Positions 44,685 through 53,640 are shown, numbered from the stretch's first letter. The stretch: DNA of 64,000 nt from Neohoeflea coraliihabitans (GCF_019334345.1 NZ_JAHWQX010000001.1:496001-560000), one strand, 5' to 3'. Notes: a model not told the origin generated them from the letters alone. Made by a program: numbers and translations.

Positions 44685-45733
44685 CCCCGGTGGTCTCGAT
44701 CCGCGATTGTGACATCATTTTCGGCGACCGCTGGAAGGAAGCCGCGGCGATGCTCGACCGCGGCGGTACACGCGAGGAGATCGCCGCCGAAACCGAGGCG
44801 GTGCTCGGCGTCGCCGGCGCCTCCATCGACGTCAATCATGGCGAGATTCTCGTCCTGATGGGGTTGTCCGGCTCGGGAAAATCCACCCTGCTGCGCGCCG
44901 TCAACGGTCTGGCTCCGGTGCGCCGCGGCACGATCGAGGTGCATTGCGGCGACGAGGTCACCAACCCCTACGCCTGCAGCGCAACGCAATTGCGCCAGTT
45001 GCGCGCCGATCATGTCTCGATGGTCTTTCAGCAGTTCGGCCTCTTGCCCTGGCGAACGGTCGCCGACAATGTCGGTTTCGGTCTCGAACTCGCCGGTATC
45101 CGCCTCAAGGAGCGCCGGACGCGCGTCGCCGAGCAGCTTGAACTGGTCGGTCTTGCCGACTGGGCCGACCGCCGGGTCGGTGAACTGTCCGGCGGCATGC
45201 AGCAACGCGTCGGTCTCGCCCGTGCCTTTGCCACCGGCGCACCGATCCTGCTCATGGACGAACCGTTCTCGGCTCTCGATCCGCTGATCCGCGCCCGCCT
45301 GCAGGATGAACTGCTCGAATTCCAGGCCAAGCTGAACAAGACCATCCTGTTCGTCAGCCACGATCTCGATGAGGCCTTTCGCATCGGCAACCGCATTGCC
45401 ATCATGGAGGCCGGCCATATCGTCCAGTGCGGCACACCGCGCCAGATCGTCGATAATCCTGCCAACGACTATGTCGCCGATTTCGTCGCCGGCATGAATC
45501 CGATCGCCATGCTGACCGCCGAGGACGTCATGGCGCCGGTCACGCAAGGGACAGGCGGGCTGCCGCAGGATCGGGTGACGGCCACCGTCAAACGCCAGAC
45601 GCCGCTCGCCGAGGTGATGGACGCCCTGTCGCGGCGCCCCGGGACCATCGGCGTGATCGAGGGCGGACGCGTCGCCGGTTCGATCACCGCTCAGGATATT
45701 GTCAGCGGCTTGACACGTCATCGTCGAGGGTGA
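44681..45733 (+). CDS. choV: Choline ABC transporter ATP-binding protein
   Basis: A 350-residue ProV-type ATPase. Walker A is LMGLSGSGKSTLLRAV, the signature GELSGGMQQRVGLARAF, Walker B ILLMDEPFSALD, and the H-loop LFVSHDLDEAF. It has the family's long N-terminal insert ahead of the P-loop (GDRWKEAAAMLDRGGTREEI) and a short CBS-like C-terminus from about residue 275, which in related importers senses ionic strength. It is translationally coupled to choW. Confidence 0.94.
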   Translation: MTPVVSIRDCDIIFGDRWKEAAAMLDRGGTREEIAAETEAVLGVAGASIDVNHGEILVLMGLSGSGKSTLLRAVNGLAPVRRGTIEVHCGDEVTNPYACSATQLRQLRADHVSMVFQQFGLLPWRTVADNVGFGLELAGIRLKERRTRVAEQLELVGLADWADRRVGELSGGMQQRVGLARAFATGAPILLMDEPFSALDPLIRARLQDELLEFQAKLNKTILFVSHDLDEAFRIGNRIAIMEAGHIVQCGTPRQIVDNPANDYVADFVAGMNPIAMLTAEDVMAPVTQGTGGLPQDRVTATVKRQTPLAEVMDALSRRPGTIGVIEGGRVAGSITAQDIVSGLTRHRRG

Positions 45734-45777
45734 ACAAGACCGCCCATCACAAGAGCTGAATAATCCAGGAGAGAACC

Positions 45778-46539
45778 ATGAAGGCTGAAGGCAAGGCCGC
45801 GATCGTCACCGGCGGTGGGTCCGGACTGGGAGCGGCAACGGCGCGCCGGCTCGCGGCGGCGGGCGCCAATGTGGCTCTTCTTGACGTCAATCTCGAGCAG
45901 GCCGAAGCGGTTGCGTCAGAGATTGGCGGCATGGCGATCGAATGCGATGTCTCCAGCGCCGAGGCCGCCGAGGCCGCGATCGCACAGGCCGCGGATGTGC
46001 ATGGCGAGGCCCGCATCCTGGTCAATTGCGCCGGCATTGCTCCGGCGGCGCGTGTCGTCGGCCGCGAGGGACCGCATGATCTCGCCCTGTTTCGCAAGGT
46101 GATCGAGGTCAACCTGATTGGCAGCTTCAACATGCTGCGCCTGGTCGGCGACCGCGCATCGCGCCTTGAACCGCTCGAGGACGGCGAGCGCGCGATTCTC
46201 ATCTCGACCGCCTCCGTTGCCGCATTCGACGGCCAGATCGGCCAGGCCGCCTATTCGGCCTCCAAGGGCGGCGTGCATGCCATGGCGCTGCCGATCGCCC
46301 GCGAACTGGCGCGCTACGGCATTCGCGTCAACACCATCGCGCCGGGGATCTTCGGAACGCCGATGCTGCTGGGCATGCCGCAGGAGGTGCAGGACAGCCT
46401 CGCCACCTCGGTCCCCTTCCCCTCGCGCCTCGGCAAGCCCGAGGAGTATGCCGATCTTGCCATGCACATGGTCGAGAATGTCATGCTCAACGGTGAGACC
46501 GTGCGCCTCGACGGCGCCATCCGCATGGCGCCGAAATAA
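45778..46539 (+). CDS. SDR, type II 3-hydroxyacyl-CoA dehydrogenase-like
   Basis: A 253-residue SDR with an intact active site: cofactor motif TGGGSGLG, Ser in LISTASVAAFDGQIGQ, and Tyr-Lys in AAYSASKGGVHAM. The order of features (VNCAGIAPAARVVGREGPHD, IAPGIFGTPMLLGMPQEVQD) matches 3-hydroxyacyl-CoA dehydrogenase type 2 (HSD10-like) proteins that act on short or branched acyl-CoAs. It begins 44 bases after choV and may be part of that transcript, although a metabolic link to choline is not evident. Confidence 0.85.
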   Translation: MKAEGKAAIVTGGGSGLGAATARRLAAAGANVALLDVNLEQAEAVASEIGGMAIECDVSSAEAAEAAIAQAADVHGEARILVNCAGIAPAARVVGREGPHDLALFRKVIEVNLIGSFNMLRLVGDRASRLEPLEDGERAILISTASVAAFDGQIGQAAYSASKGGVHAMALPIARELARYGIRVNTIAPGIFGTPMLLGMPQEVQDSLATSVPFPSRLGKPEEYADLAMHMVENVMLNGETVRLDGAIRMAPK

Positions 46540-46596
46540 GGCGCGCAAATTGGGAACACGGATGATTGCTGACCGGTTTTCTGAGAAAATGGCTCG

Positions 46597-47031
46597 ATGG
46601 CCAAGGAAGAAAACCCCGCGATAGCGCAAGGCGACACACCCCCTCGGGTCAAACCGAGGCTGAAATCTGCTCCTAGAATTCGGCAGCTCTATTGGTGCGA
46701 TCTGCCGAAAGACGCCCAGCTCCCCGAATTCTGGAAGCGACGGCCGGTTATCATCCTGTCAAAGAATGCTACGCTTTACGGCGCCGTGACAGTGATCCCT
46801 TGCTCCACGCAGGCCCAGCCAAACCCGAAGCTGGCTTTCGCCTTGCGCACGACCATCGACGGCAGGGCCGCATGGGCCGTATGTGACAAACCCATGACCG
46901 TGGCCGTGAGCCGCCTCGTGGCGACCCATGGCGCCATCGTTCGCATACCACAGGACGAATTCGACGAGATGCTGGCCGTGGTCCTCGACCTCCTGCCCAA
47001 ACCCCCTGCCCCAGACCAATCCGACACTTAA
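46597..47031 (+). CDS. Solitary MazF/PemK-like toxin protein
   Basis: A 144-residue protein with a MazF/PemK (type II toxin, endoribonuclease) core: RQLYWCDLPKDAQLPEFWKR, RPVIILSKN, VTVIPCST and the conserved AVCDKPMTVAVSRLV. In active MazF-type toxins the region corresponding to RRPVIILS and the following strands bind RNA. No antitoxin gene is found in the 57 bases upstream or downstream, so it is either orphaned or has a distant partner. The start is weakly supported: no good ribosome-binding site precedes the ATG at 46597. The gene sits between two unrelated metabolic genes, consistent with transfer. Confidence 0.75.
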   Translation: MAKEENPAIAQGDTPPRVKPRLKSAPRIRQLYWCDLPKDAQLPEFWKRRPVIILSKNATLYGAVTVIPCSTQAQPNPKLAFALRTTIDGRAAWAVCDKPMTVAVSRLVATHGAIVRIPQDEFDEMLAVVLDLLPKPPAPDQSDT

Positions 47032-47145
47032 AGGCAGGCCATCGGGGAGACCCGAACTTGATTTCTGAAGCCAGATTGGTTATATGAGAAACACTTACGG
47101 CGCCCTGCAAAGGGTAGTCCGCTGTCCCGAAAGGGGCACTACTGA
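47032..47145. other. Non-coding stretch after the MazF-like gene
   Basis: About 115 bases with no protein-like frame. It holds a short hairpin near 47125-47137 (CCCGAAAGGG) ahead of the strong terminator. Together they might be the 3' part of a small RNA or simply the 3' untranslated region of the toxin gene. No known RNA family is recognised. Confidence 0.35.
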
Positions 47146-47175
47146 CCAAGGGAGCTTCGGCTCCCTTTGGCTTTT
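47146..47175 (+). terminator. Rho-independent terminator with UUCG tetraloop
   Basis: CCAAGGGAGC and GCTCCCTTTGG pair around a TTCG loop with one bulged T, followed by four T. It lies 115 bases past the MazF-like stop and ahead of the HugZ-like gene. Confidence 0.85.
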
Positions 47176-47271
47176 CTAGGCACATGGATATTTGACGGCT
47201 TAAGGTCGAGACCCAAGCGGGCTACAACGCGGATCGCGCAGGGTCGGGGGCCCCGGGCACAAGGGCATTGC

Positions 47272-48066
47272 ATGGCGGAGAAACCGGAGACCATCCGCAC
47301 CACCGACGATGAGGCGCGGCAGCTCGGCCGCAACCTGATCCGCCAGGCGCGCTCGGCAGCAATGGCCGTCCTCGACCCCGGCTCCGGCGATCCAATGGCG
47401 AGCCGCGTTCTGACCGGCACCGACATTGACGGCTGTCCGGTCATCCTGATTTCTGCCCTGGCGCCGCACATGGCCGCCCTGCGTGCCGACCCGCGCGCCT
47501 CGCTGCTGTTCGGACTGCCCGGCAAGGGCGATCCGCTCGCCCATCCGCGCATCACCGTCAAGGCCGAGGCATGCGAGATCCGGGCTGACGCTGCGCCCGA
47601 AGCACAAGGCGAACAGGCGGGCGAAAGCGCGCGCGCCCGCATTCGCCGCCGTTTCCTTGCCCGCCAGCCAAAAGCGGCGCTGTATGCCGACTTCCCGGAT
47701 TTCGCGTTCTTCCGCCTGCAGCCGGTTTCCGCCAGCCTCAATGGCGGCTTTGGCCGCGCCTACCAGCTCTGCGCGTCCGATCTGCTGATCGCATCGCCGG
47801 CCAGCTCGGATCTTGCGGCCATGGAAGCCGGCGCGGTCGCGCATATGAACAGCGACCATCCGGATGCCGCCGACACCTATGCCCGCGCTTTTGCAAAATC
47901 GAACAAGTCCGGCTGGAAGGTCATCGGCATGGACTGCGCCGGGCTTGATCTGGCCTTGGGCGATGCCATTCTGCGGGTCGATTTCGACAAGCCGCTCGAA
48001 GATGCCGCGCAATTGCGGACTGCCGTCGTCAGCCTGCTGACGCGGGCCCGCCAGCTTCTGTCCTGA
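47272..48066 (+). CDS. HugZ-like pyridoxamine 5'-phosphate oxidase-fold protein
   Basis: A 264-residue protein made of an N-terminal split-barrel FMN-binding-like domain (residues 15-155) and a C-terminal DUF2470 domain (about 180-260, AVAHMNSDHPDAADTYARAF). This layout is shared with HugZ-type haem-degrading proteins and relatives of unknown role; the second domain carries the conserved HMNxDH. Haem use as an iron source is one possibility, but no haem uptake genes are nearby. The start at 47272 is chosen because homologous sequence begins at MAEKPETIR. Confidence 0.82.
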   Translation: MAEKPETIRTTDDEARQLGRNLIRQARSAAMAVLDPGSGDPMASRVLTGTDIDGCPVILISALAPHMAALRADPRASLLFGLPGKGDPLAHPRITVKAEACEIRADAAPEAQGEQAGESARARIRRRFLARQPKAALYADFPDFAFFRLQPVSASLNGGFGRAYQLCASDLLIASPASSDLAAMEAGAVAHMNSDHPDAADTYARAFAKSNKSGWKVIGMDCAGLDLALGDAILRVDFDKPLEDAAQLRTAVVSLLTRARQLLS

Positions 48067-48097
48067 TCTGGGTGCCGGTACCGATTTAGGTATGGGT

Positions 48098-48127
48098 GAC
48101 GGGCGCCGCGCCAGGGCGGCACCCGTC
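48098..48127. terminator. Long hairpin between the HugZ-like and GH9 genes
   Basis: GACGGGCGCCGC and GCGGCACCCGTC pair over 12 bases with one mismatch around a 6-base loop, between two convergent genes. There is no T-run, so it may work as a bidirectional 3'-end structure. Confidence 0.55.
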
Positions 48128-48225
48128 AAGCGACAGCGGGTCGCCCCGTTGTGCCGCCGGTCACCGGTGAATTAACGCCAGAAAGCTTGCTCAAGCCTTG
48201 CGTCGCGCGCTCGGGGGTCCCGACC

Positions 48226-50541
48226 CTAGCCGGGCTGATCCGCCGTATCGGCGAGAAACTGTGCCACGAAAACCAGCGCCGCATTCCAGTTGATGGCGAT
48301 CTCGTTGGTGGAGAACGATCCCGGATCGTCGACATAGCAGGCCTGCGGCGCGCAACCGCCGAGTTTCGCCTCGGCGATATCATCGGCCGGCTGGCTGTTC
48401 GGGCCGCCGGCCAGAGCGCCGTCGGGCGGTGGTGGGTAGGCCGGGTCGGTGGCATGCGCGAACATCAGCGCGTGCTGGCGGCGCGCATAAGTGCTGCCAT
48501 GGCCGGTGACATAGGACAGGCCGAGCGCGTTGCGACCGAGAATGTAATCCATGCTCTCGCGCACCGCCTGCAGATAGCGCCGCTCGCCGCTCAGATCATA
48601 GGCGGCCGCCACGACCGCCATGTTCTGCAGCACCGAATGGTTCGACCCCCAGCCATAGATGCCGCTGTCCGGGTGATACATCAATCCGAACCCCTCGCCG
48701 GCCTGGGTTGCAAGCAGCCGGTCCGCCGCATCGATCACGGAGCCACGGATATCCGCCAGCTCAGCCTTCGGCAACGCGGAAGGCACCGTCGCCAGCTGCA
48801 ATCGCGCCAGCCCGGCGACATCGCGCCAATTGAAACCATCGGAAGAAAACACCGGCCCCTGCCAATGCGGCGAGGCCTTCAGCTTTGCATGCCATTCGGC
48901 GCCGCCGGTCGTCAGATAAAGCTCCGCTGCCGCCCAGTAGAATTCGTCGGAGACATCATCATCGGCATAATCGCCGCCGCCGAAACTGCCATCCGTCAGT
49001 GGCGCCAGAAGTTCCGGATGCGCCTCGGCGGCGCGATAGGCCCGCTGCGCAGCGCCAAGCAGACGGGCGGCATAGGCTGAATCGTAGCGCGCAAACAGCC
49101 GCGCGCCCTGCGCCGCGGCAGCAGCCAGGTTCAGCGTTGCCGCCGTTGACGGACGATGCAGCACCCGCCGCTCGCGATCCCGATGCGGCAGGATCGGCCC
49201 CAAGGTCCAGCGCTCTCCATGCACCTTGTGATGCGCCATGCCGGCGAGCGGCTCTCCTTCCGGCACCTGCATCGCCAGCAGGAAATCCAGCTCCCAGCGC
49301 GCCTCGTCAAGAAGGTCGGGGATGGCATTGCCGGCTTCCGGGATGGCCAGTTCGGCATCGGCCACTGCCGCCGAGGTTTTTGGCCCGTGCGAGGTTTTCG
49401 GCCCGTGATTGAGCGCCCGCTCATAGGTCGCCATCAGCTGCGCCGCGGCAATCCCGCCATTGACAACATATTTGCCGAAATCACCGGCATCATACCAGCC
49501 GCCGCTGACATCGAGCCGGTAGGCGCAGCTCCACGCCGCACCGTAGACCTTGAGGGCTGTCTCCGATGCGAGGCAGGGCACATCCGTGTCGCCGCGATTG
49601 GCGCCGCGTCCCAGATGGCCGGCCGGACGCTCATAGGCGGCGCCCGCCAGCGCCCCATCGATCGCGATCCCCGAGCGCAGCTTGTAGAAATAGGCGGCCG
49701 CATCCTGCGCCAGGCGGTCATAAAGGCGCCGATCCACCGCAAAGGGCGGGCTCTCGGCATCCCCGACGCGCAGACGGTAACTCGGACCACTGTCCGCAAA
49801 TTCGGAAAAGTCGATGATGTGCAAGGGCAGTTCGGAGGCAAGATCAAAGCCGAAGGGCCGTGTCCGGCCGAAAGCCACGACCCGCTGTTCCGCATCGATC
49901 AACTGCCAGTCAAGCGCCGCGTCCGCCTTGCTGACCAGGCTGGCGCGTTTCGGCCCCTTGGGCAGATAGCCAAGCTGATTGACCCGCAGAGCGGAGGGCC
50001 GCCAGCTGGCGTCATCCGGCGCTTTCTCCCCGGTCACCAGCGAGACGCGCGAGAAACAGATTTCCCATGGCTCCGCCTTGCCGCCGAGCTGGAACACGAC
50101 CTGCGCATCGGCCAGCGCCGCTGCCGCCGTGAAACGCGTCGTGGCAATCAGCGGCCCGTCCCCGGCACCCGCCGGCGCCAGCGTGCGCAGCAACTGACCC
50201 ACCGGTGTCCACGGCGCCACGCTGTCCTGCACATAGGCCCGAACCGGCCCGCCCTCGGCAGATCGCGCGGTAAAGGAGAAGCGATAATGCGTGTCGCGCC
50301 GGATCGGCACCCCGTTGAAGCCGATGATTGCATCCCACGGATCGGCCGTACCCCCCGGGACGCTGGCGCAGACCGACCCGGAGCCGCGTTCGAGCTGCAC
50401 GCCGTTAGTTGCCCACCATGCCCTGCCCGCCTGTTCGAGCAGCGGATCGTCAAGAACCTCGCCGGCAGGCGCCATTGTTGCGCCAGCGAGCAGGCAAACC
50501 ATCAAGCCAAGAAGTCGAGCCCAGTGTGCTGGCATGTGCAT
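48226..50541 (-). CDS. Secreted family 9 glycoside hydrolase with CBM-like and Ig-like domains
   Basis: A 771-residue exported enzyme. A signal peptide runs to about residue 27. Residues 30-170 look like a CBM4/9-type carbohydrate-binding domain, 182-270 match the CelD N-terminal Ig-like domain (ALRVNQLGYLPKGPKRASLV), and the rest is the GH9 (alpha/alpha)6 barrel. Catalytic residues are visible: D351 and D354 in GGWYDAGDFGKY, and the acid E747 in STNEIAINWN; the His motif is GHGSTYARRQHALMFAHA. It likely cleaves beta-1,4-glucans outside the cytoplasm. An 18-base tandem duplication lies inside the gene. It is divergent from the pyrimidine cluster. Confidence 0.9.
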   Translation of the reverse strand: MHMPAHWARLLGLMVCLLAGATMAPAGEVLDDPLLEQAGRAWWATNGVQLERGSGSVCASVPGGTADPWDAIIGFNGVPIRRDTHYRFSFTARSAEGGPVRAYVQDSVAPWTPVGQLLRTLAPAGAGDGPLIATTRFTAAAALADAQVVFQLGGKAEPWEICFSRVSLVTGEKAPDDASWRPSALRVNQLGYLPKGPKRASLVSKADAALDWQLIDAEQRVVAFGRTRPFGFDLASELPLHIIDFSEFADSGPSYRLRVGDAESPPFAVDRRLYDRLAQDAAAYFYKLRSGIAIDGALAGAAYERPAGHLGRGANRGDTDVPCLASETALKVYGAAWSCAYRLDVSGGWYDAGDFGKYVVNGGIAAAQLMATYERALNHGPKTSHGPKTSAAVADAELAIPEAGNAIPDLLDEARWELDFLLAMQVPEGEPLAGMAHHKVHGERWTLGPILPHRDRERRVLHRPSTAATLNLAAAAAQGARLFARYDSAYAARLLGAAQRAYRAAEAHPELLAPLTDGSFGGGDYADDDVSDEFYWAAAELYLTTGGAEWHAKLKASPHWQGPVFSSDGFNWRDVAGLARLQLATVPSALPKAELADIRGSVIDAADRLLATQAGEGFGLMYHPDSGIYGWGSNHSVLQNMAVVAAAYDLSGERRYLQAVRESMDYILGRNALGLSYVTGHGSTYARRQHALMFAHATDPAYPPPPDGALAGGPNSQPADDIAEAKLGGCAPQACYVDDPGSFSTNEIAINWNAALVFVAQFLADTADQPG
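49373..49408. repeat. In-frame 18-bp tandem duplication inside the GH9 gene
   Basis: Two adjacent 18-base units (49373-49390 and 49391-49408) differ at two positions and encode HGPKTS twice in a loop after the catalytic Asp region. The units are recent enough to be nearly identical. Confidence 0.8.
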
Positions 50542-50637
50542 GTCCCATTCCTCAGCGCTCCGAGCAGCGCTCGAACGCGGCGCCCATGCTGCCGCCTGCC
50601 CGTGAAGGAAGCTTTAAGTGCGGCTCTGATAAAAAAT

Positions 50638-50653
50638 TTGACCTTTTGATAAA
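50638..50653. promoter_or_regulatory. RutR-like operator upstream of preT
   Basis: TTGACCTTTTGATAAA matches the known Escherichia coli RutR palindrome TTGACCAnnTGGTCAA at 11 of its 14 fixed positions. It lies 75 bases before the dehydrogenase start codon, in an AT-rich part of the gap, where a regulator of this operon would bind. The TetR gene at 55509-56189 encodes a RutR-like protein. Confidence 0.45.
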
Positions 50654-50728
50654 ATCGTCTCAAACTGCCTTACCAACCGGCAGAAAGACCGGACCGGGAG
50701 AACATCCCGACCTTGAAAAGGGGAACCG

Positions 50729-52081
50729 ATGACGATGATGCCTGACACCCGCCCTGTCCAGGACAGCCGGATTTCGGCTGCTGACCGTTCGGACAATTTT
50801 TCCGATCTGCATCCGCCGCTTGACCGCCACGAAGCGCTGGTCGAGGCGGACCGCTGCTATTTCTGCTTTGACGCGCCGTGCATGACCGCCTGCCCGACCT
50901 CGATCGACATCCCGCTGTTCATTCGCGAGATCCAGGCCGAGAATCCGGTCGGCGCCGCCAGAACAATCTTCGAGCAGAACATCTTCGGCGGCATGTGCGC
51001 CCGCGTCTGTCCGACCGAAACCTTGTGCGAGGAAGTCTGCGTGCGTGAGGTGGCCGAGGGCAAGCCGGTCAAGATCGGTCTGCTGCAGCGCTATGCCACC
51101 GACACCTACATGGCGCGCGCCACCACGCATCCCTTTGCCCGCGCCGCATCCACCGGCAAGAAGATCGCCGTCGTCGGCGCCGGTCCCGCCGGCCTGTCCT
51201 GCGCCCACCGCCTGGCCACCCTCGGTCACGACATCACCGTCTATGATGCCCGCCCCAAACCGGGTGGCCTGAACGAATACGGCATCGCCGCCTACAAGAC
51301 CGTCGACAACTTTGCCCAGCGCGAAGTCGACTTCATCCTCAAGATCGGCGGCATCGAACTCGTCCAGGGCCAGGTTCTCGGCCGCGACGTGCAGATCGAC
51401 AAGCTTGTCGACGACTTCGACGCGGTCTTCCTCGGCATCGGCCTGCCCGACACCAATGATCTTGGCCTCGAAGGCGAAGACGCCGCCGGTTGCATCGACG
51501 CCGTCGATTACATCGCCCGCCTGCGTCAGGCCGGCGATCTCGGCGCACTGGATGTCGGCCGCAACATCGTGGTCATCGGCGGCGGCATGACCGCCATCGA
51601 CATCGCCGTCCAGACCCGGCTGCTTGGTGCCGAAAACGTCACCATCGTCTACCGGCGTGGCAAGGAGAACATGAACGCCTCGGTCTACGAGCAGGAACTG
51701 GCCCAGACCAACGGCGTCGTCATCCGCCACTGGACCCGGCCGGTCGGCCTGACCCGGGGTGACGATGGAGCGATCAACGGCATCGGGATCGAAAAGACAG
51801 GCCTCGCCGACGGACGGCTGGTCGGCACCGGCGAGACCATGACGCTGCCCGCCGACCAGGTGTTCAAGGCCATCGGCCAGAAATTTGATCCTGCTCCGCT
51901 CGGCGCCCTTGGCATCGCGCTGGAGGCCGGCCGCATCCGCGCCGACGCGACGCGCCGCACCTCGCATGACAAGGTCTGGGCCGGCGGCGACTGCGTGGCC
52001 GGCGGCGAGGACCTGACGGTCGCCTCGGTCGAGGATGGCAAGATCGCCGCAATGAGCATTCACGCCGCCTTGATGGGATAA
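50729..52081 (+). CDS. preT: NAD-dependent dihydropyrimidine dehydrogenase, flavin/iron-sulphur subunit
   Basis: A 450-residue subunit corresponding to the N-terminal half of mammalian dihydropyrimidine dehydrogenase. Iron-sulphur Cys are in CYFCFDAPCMTACP and CARVCPTETLCEEVC; the FAD motif is VVGAGPAGLSCAH; the NAD(P)H motif is VVIGGGMTAID. It passes electrons from NAD(P)H to the PreA subunit, which reduces uracil and thymine. AAGGGGAA sits before the ATG. PreA follows after 12 bases. Confidence 0.93.
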   Translation: MTMMPDTRPVQDSRISAADRSDNFSDLHPPLDRHEALVEADRCYFCFDAPCMTACPTSIDIPLFIREIQAENPVGAARTIFEQNIFGGMCARVCPTETLCEEVCVREVAEGKPVKIGLLQRYATDTYMARATTHPFARAASTGKKIAVVGAGPAGLSCAHRLATLGHDITVYDARPKPGGLNEYGIAAYKTVDNFAQREVDFILKIGGIELVQGQVLGRDVQIDKLVDDFDAVFLGIGLPDTNDLGLEGEDAAGCIDAVDYIARLRQAGDLGALDVGRNIVVIGGGMTAIDIAVQTRLLGAENVTIVYRRGKENMNASVYEQELAQTNGVVIRHWTRPVGLTRGDDGAINGIGIEKTGLADGRLVGTGETMTLPADQVFKAIGQKFDPAPLGALGIALEAGRIRADATRRTSHDKVWAGGDCVAGGEDLTVASVEDGKIAAMSIHAALMG

Positions 52082-52093
52082 TGGAGACGAAAA

Positions 52094-53404
52094 ATGGCTG
52101 ATATTTCCGCAAATTTCCTCGGCATCCGCTCCCCCAACCCGTTCTGGCTCGCTTCGGCGCCGCCGACCGACAAGGCCTACAATGTCGAGCGCGCCTTCGA
52201 GGCCGGTTGGGGCGGGGTCGTCTGGAAGACGCTCGGCGAAGCCGGACCGCCGGTGGTCAACGTCAACGGACCGCGCTACGGCGCCATCTGGGGACCCGAC
52301 CGGCGGCTTCTCGGTCTCAACAATATCGAGCTGATCACCGACCGCGATCTCGAGGTCAATCTGCGCGAGATGACCGAGGTCAAGAAGCGCTGGCCCGACC
52401 GCGCCCTGATTGCATCGATCATGGTGCCCTGCGACGAAGAGAGCTGGAAGGCGATCCTGCCGCGTGTCGAGGAAACCGGCGCCGACGGCATCGAGCTGAA
52501 CTTCGGCTGCCCGCATGGCATGAGCGAACGCGGCATGGGCTCGGCCGTCGGTCAGGTGCCGGAATACATTCAGATGGTCGCCGAATGGTGCAAGAAGTAT
52601 TCCCGCCTGCCGGTGATCGTCAAACTGACACCGAACATCACCGACATCCGCTATCCGGCCCGCGCCGCCCATGCCGGTGGTGCCGATGCCGTTTCGCTGA
52701 TCAACACCATCTCCTCGATCGTTTCGGTTGATCTCGACAATTTCTCGCCCAACCCGTCGATCGACGGCAAGGGCTCGCATGGCGGCTATTGCGGCCCGGC
52801 GGTCAAGCCGATCGCCCTCAACATGGTGGCGGAGATTGCCCGCGACCCGCAGACCGCAGGCATGCCGATTTCCGGCATTGGCGGCGTCACCACCTGGCGT
52901 GATGCGGCTGAATTCATCGCTCTCGGCTGCGGCAACGTCCAGGTGTGCACGGCGGCGATGACCTACGGCTTCAAGATGGTCCAGGAGATGATCTCGGGCC
53001 TCTCCGACTGGATGGACGAAAAGGGCTACACCTCGATCGAGGATTTTCGCGGCCGTGCCGTGCCGAATGTCACCGACTGGCAGTATCTCAACCTGAATTA
53101 CTACACCAAGGCGCGCATCGACCAGGATCTGTGCATCAAGTGCGGCCGGTGCCACATCGCCTGCGAGGACACCTCGCACCAGGCCATCACCCACACCGTC
53201 AATGGCGCGCGTCATTTCGAGGTCATTGATGAGGAATGCGTCGGCTGCAACCTGTGCGTCAATGTCTGTCCGGTCGAGGATTGCATCACCATGGTCGAAC
53301 TGACCGCCGGCACCGATCCGCGCACCGGATGCCCCGTCGATGCCGATTATGCCAACTGGACGAGCCATCCGAACAACCCGGCAACGCGCGAGGCAGCCGA
53401 GTAG
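52094..53404 (+). CDS. preA: NAD-dependent dihydropyrimidine dehydrogenase, catalytic FMN subunit
   Basis: A 436-residue subunit. Residues 1-330 form the FMN-binding barrel of the dihydroorotate dehydrogenase type (NPFWLASAPPTDKAYNVERA, IELNFGCPHGMSERGMG, KGSHGGYCGPAVKPIAL), and the C-terminus holds two 4Fe-4S clusters (CIKCGRCHIAC and CVGCNLCVNVCP). It reduces uracil or thymine to the dihydro form with electrons from PreT. At the position that I align with the general-acid Cys of the mammalian enzyme the sequence has Val (V152 in GSAVGQ). The gene begins 12 bases after preT. Confidence 0.93.
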   Translation: MADISANFLGIRSPNPFWLASAPPTDKAYNVERAFEAGWGGVVWKTLGEAGPPVVNVNGPRYGAIWGPDRRLLGLNNIELITDRDLEVNLREMTEVKKRWPDRALIASIMVPCDEESWKAILPRVEETGADGIELNFGCPHGMSERGMGSAVGQVPEYIQMVAEWCKKYSRLPVIVKLTPNITDIRYPARAAHAGGADAVSLINTISSIVSVDLDNFSPNPSIDGKGSHGGYCGPAVKPIALNMVAEIARDPQTAGMPISGIGGVTTWRDAAEFIALGCGNVQVCTAAMTYGFKMVQEMISGLSDWMDEKGYTSIEDFRGRAVPNVTDWQYLNLNYYTKARIDQDLCIKCGRCHIACEDTSHQAITHTVNGARHFEVIDEECVGCNLCVNVCPVEDCITMVELTAGTDPRTGCPVDADYANWTSHPNNPATREAAE

Positions 53405-53640
53405 AGAACGCGCGCACCGACGGGGAAAGTTGCCGCGGGCACGCGGCTGATTGAGCGCTGAGCCGGCTGCAAGGGCGTACTGGTCCGCCCCGCCCTAGGC
53501 CGGATCGCGACCACCGTCCGGCTGCAAGGCCGGGCGGTCGGGGTCGCCAGGCAACGGCATGCTTTGACGGAACAGCTCCGCGGTTTCCCTTTAAGTTTTT
53601 TTCGGGCAGGAAGGTGATCCTGCACCCAAGGGAGACCCGC

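Noticed and set aside
44681-46539. The choline importer plus SDR as part of a choline-to-betaine oxidation operon
   Set aside because: No betA, betB, betC or betI gene is present in the window. The SDR resembles acyl-CoA dehydrogenases, not choline oxidising enzymes.
53463-53529. A 12-base direct repeat (CCGGCTGCAAGG) with copies at 53463-53474 and 53518-53529 in the preA/SDR gap
   Set aside because: Only two copies in a GC-rich gap, with no symmetry and no link to a promoter. It could be chance.
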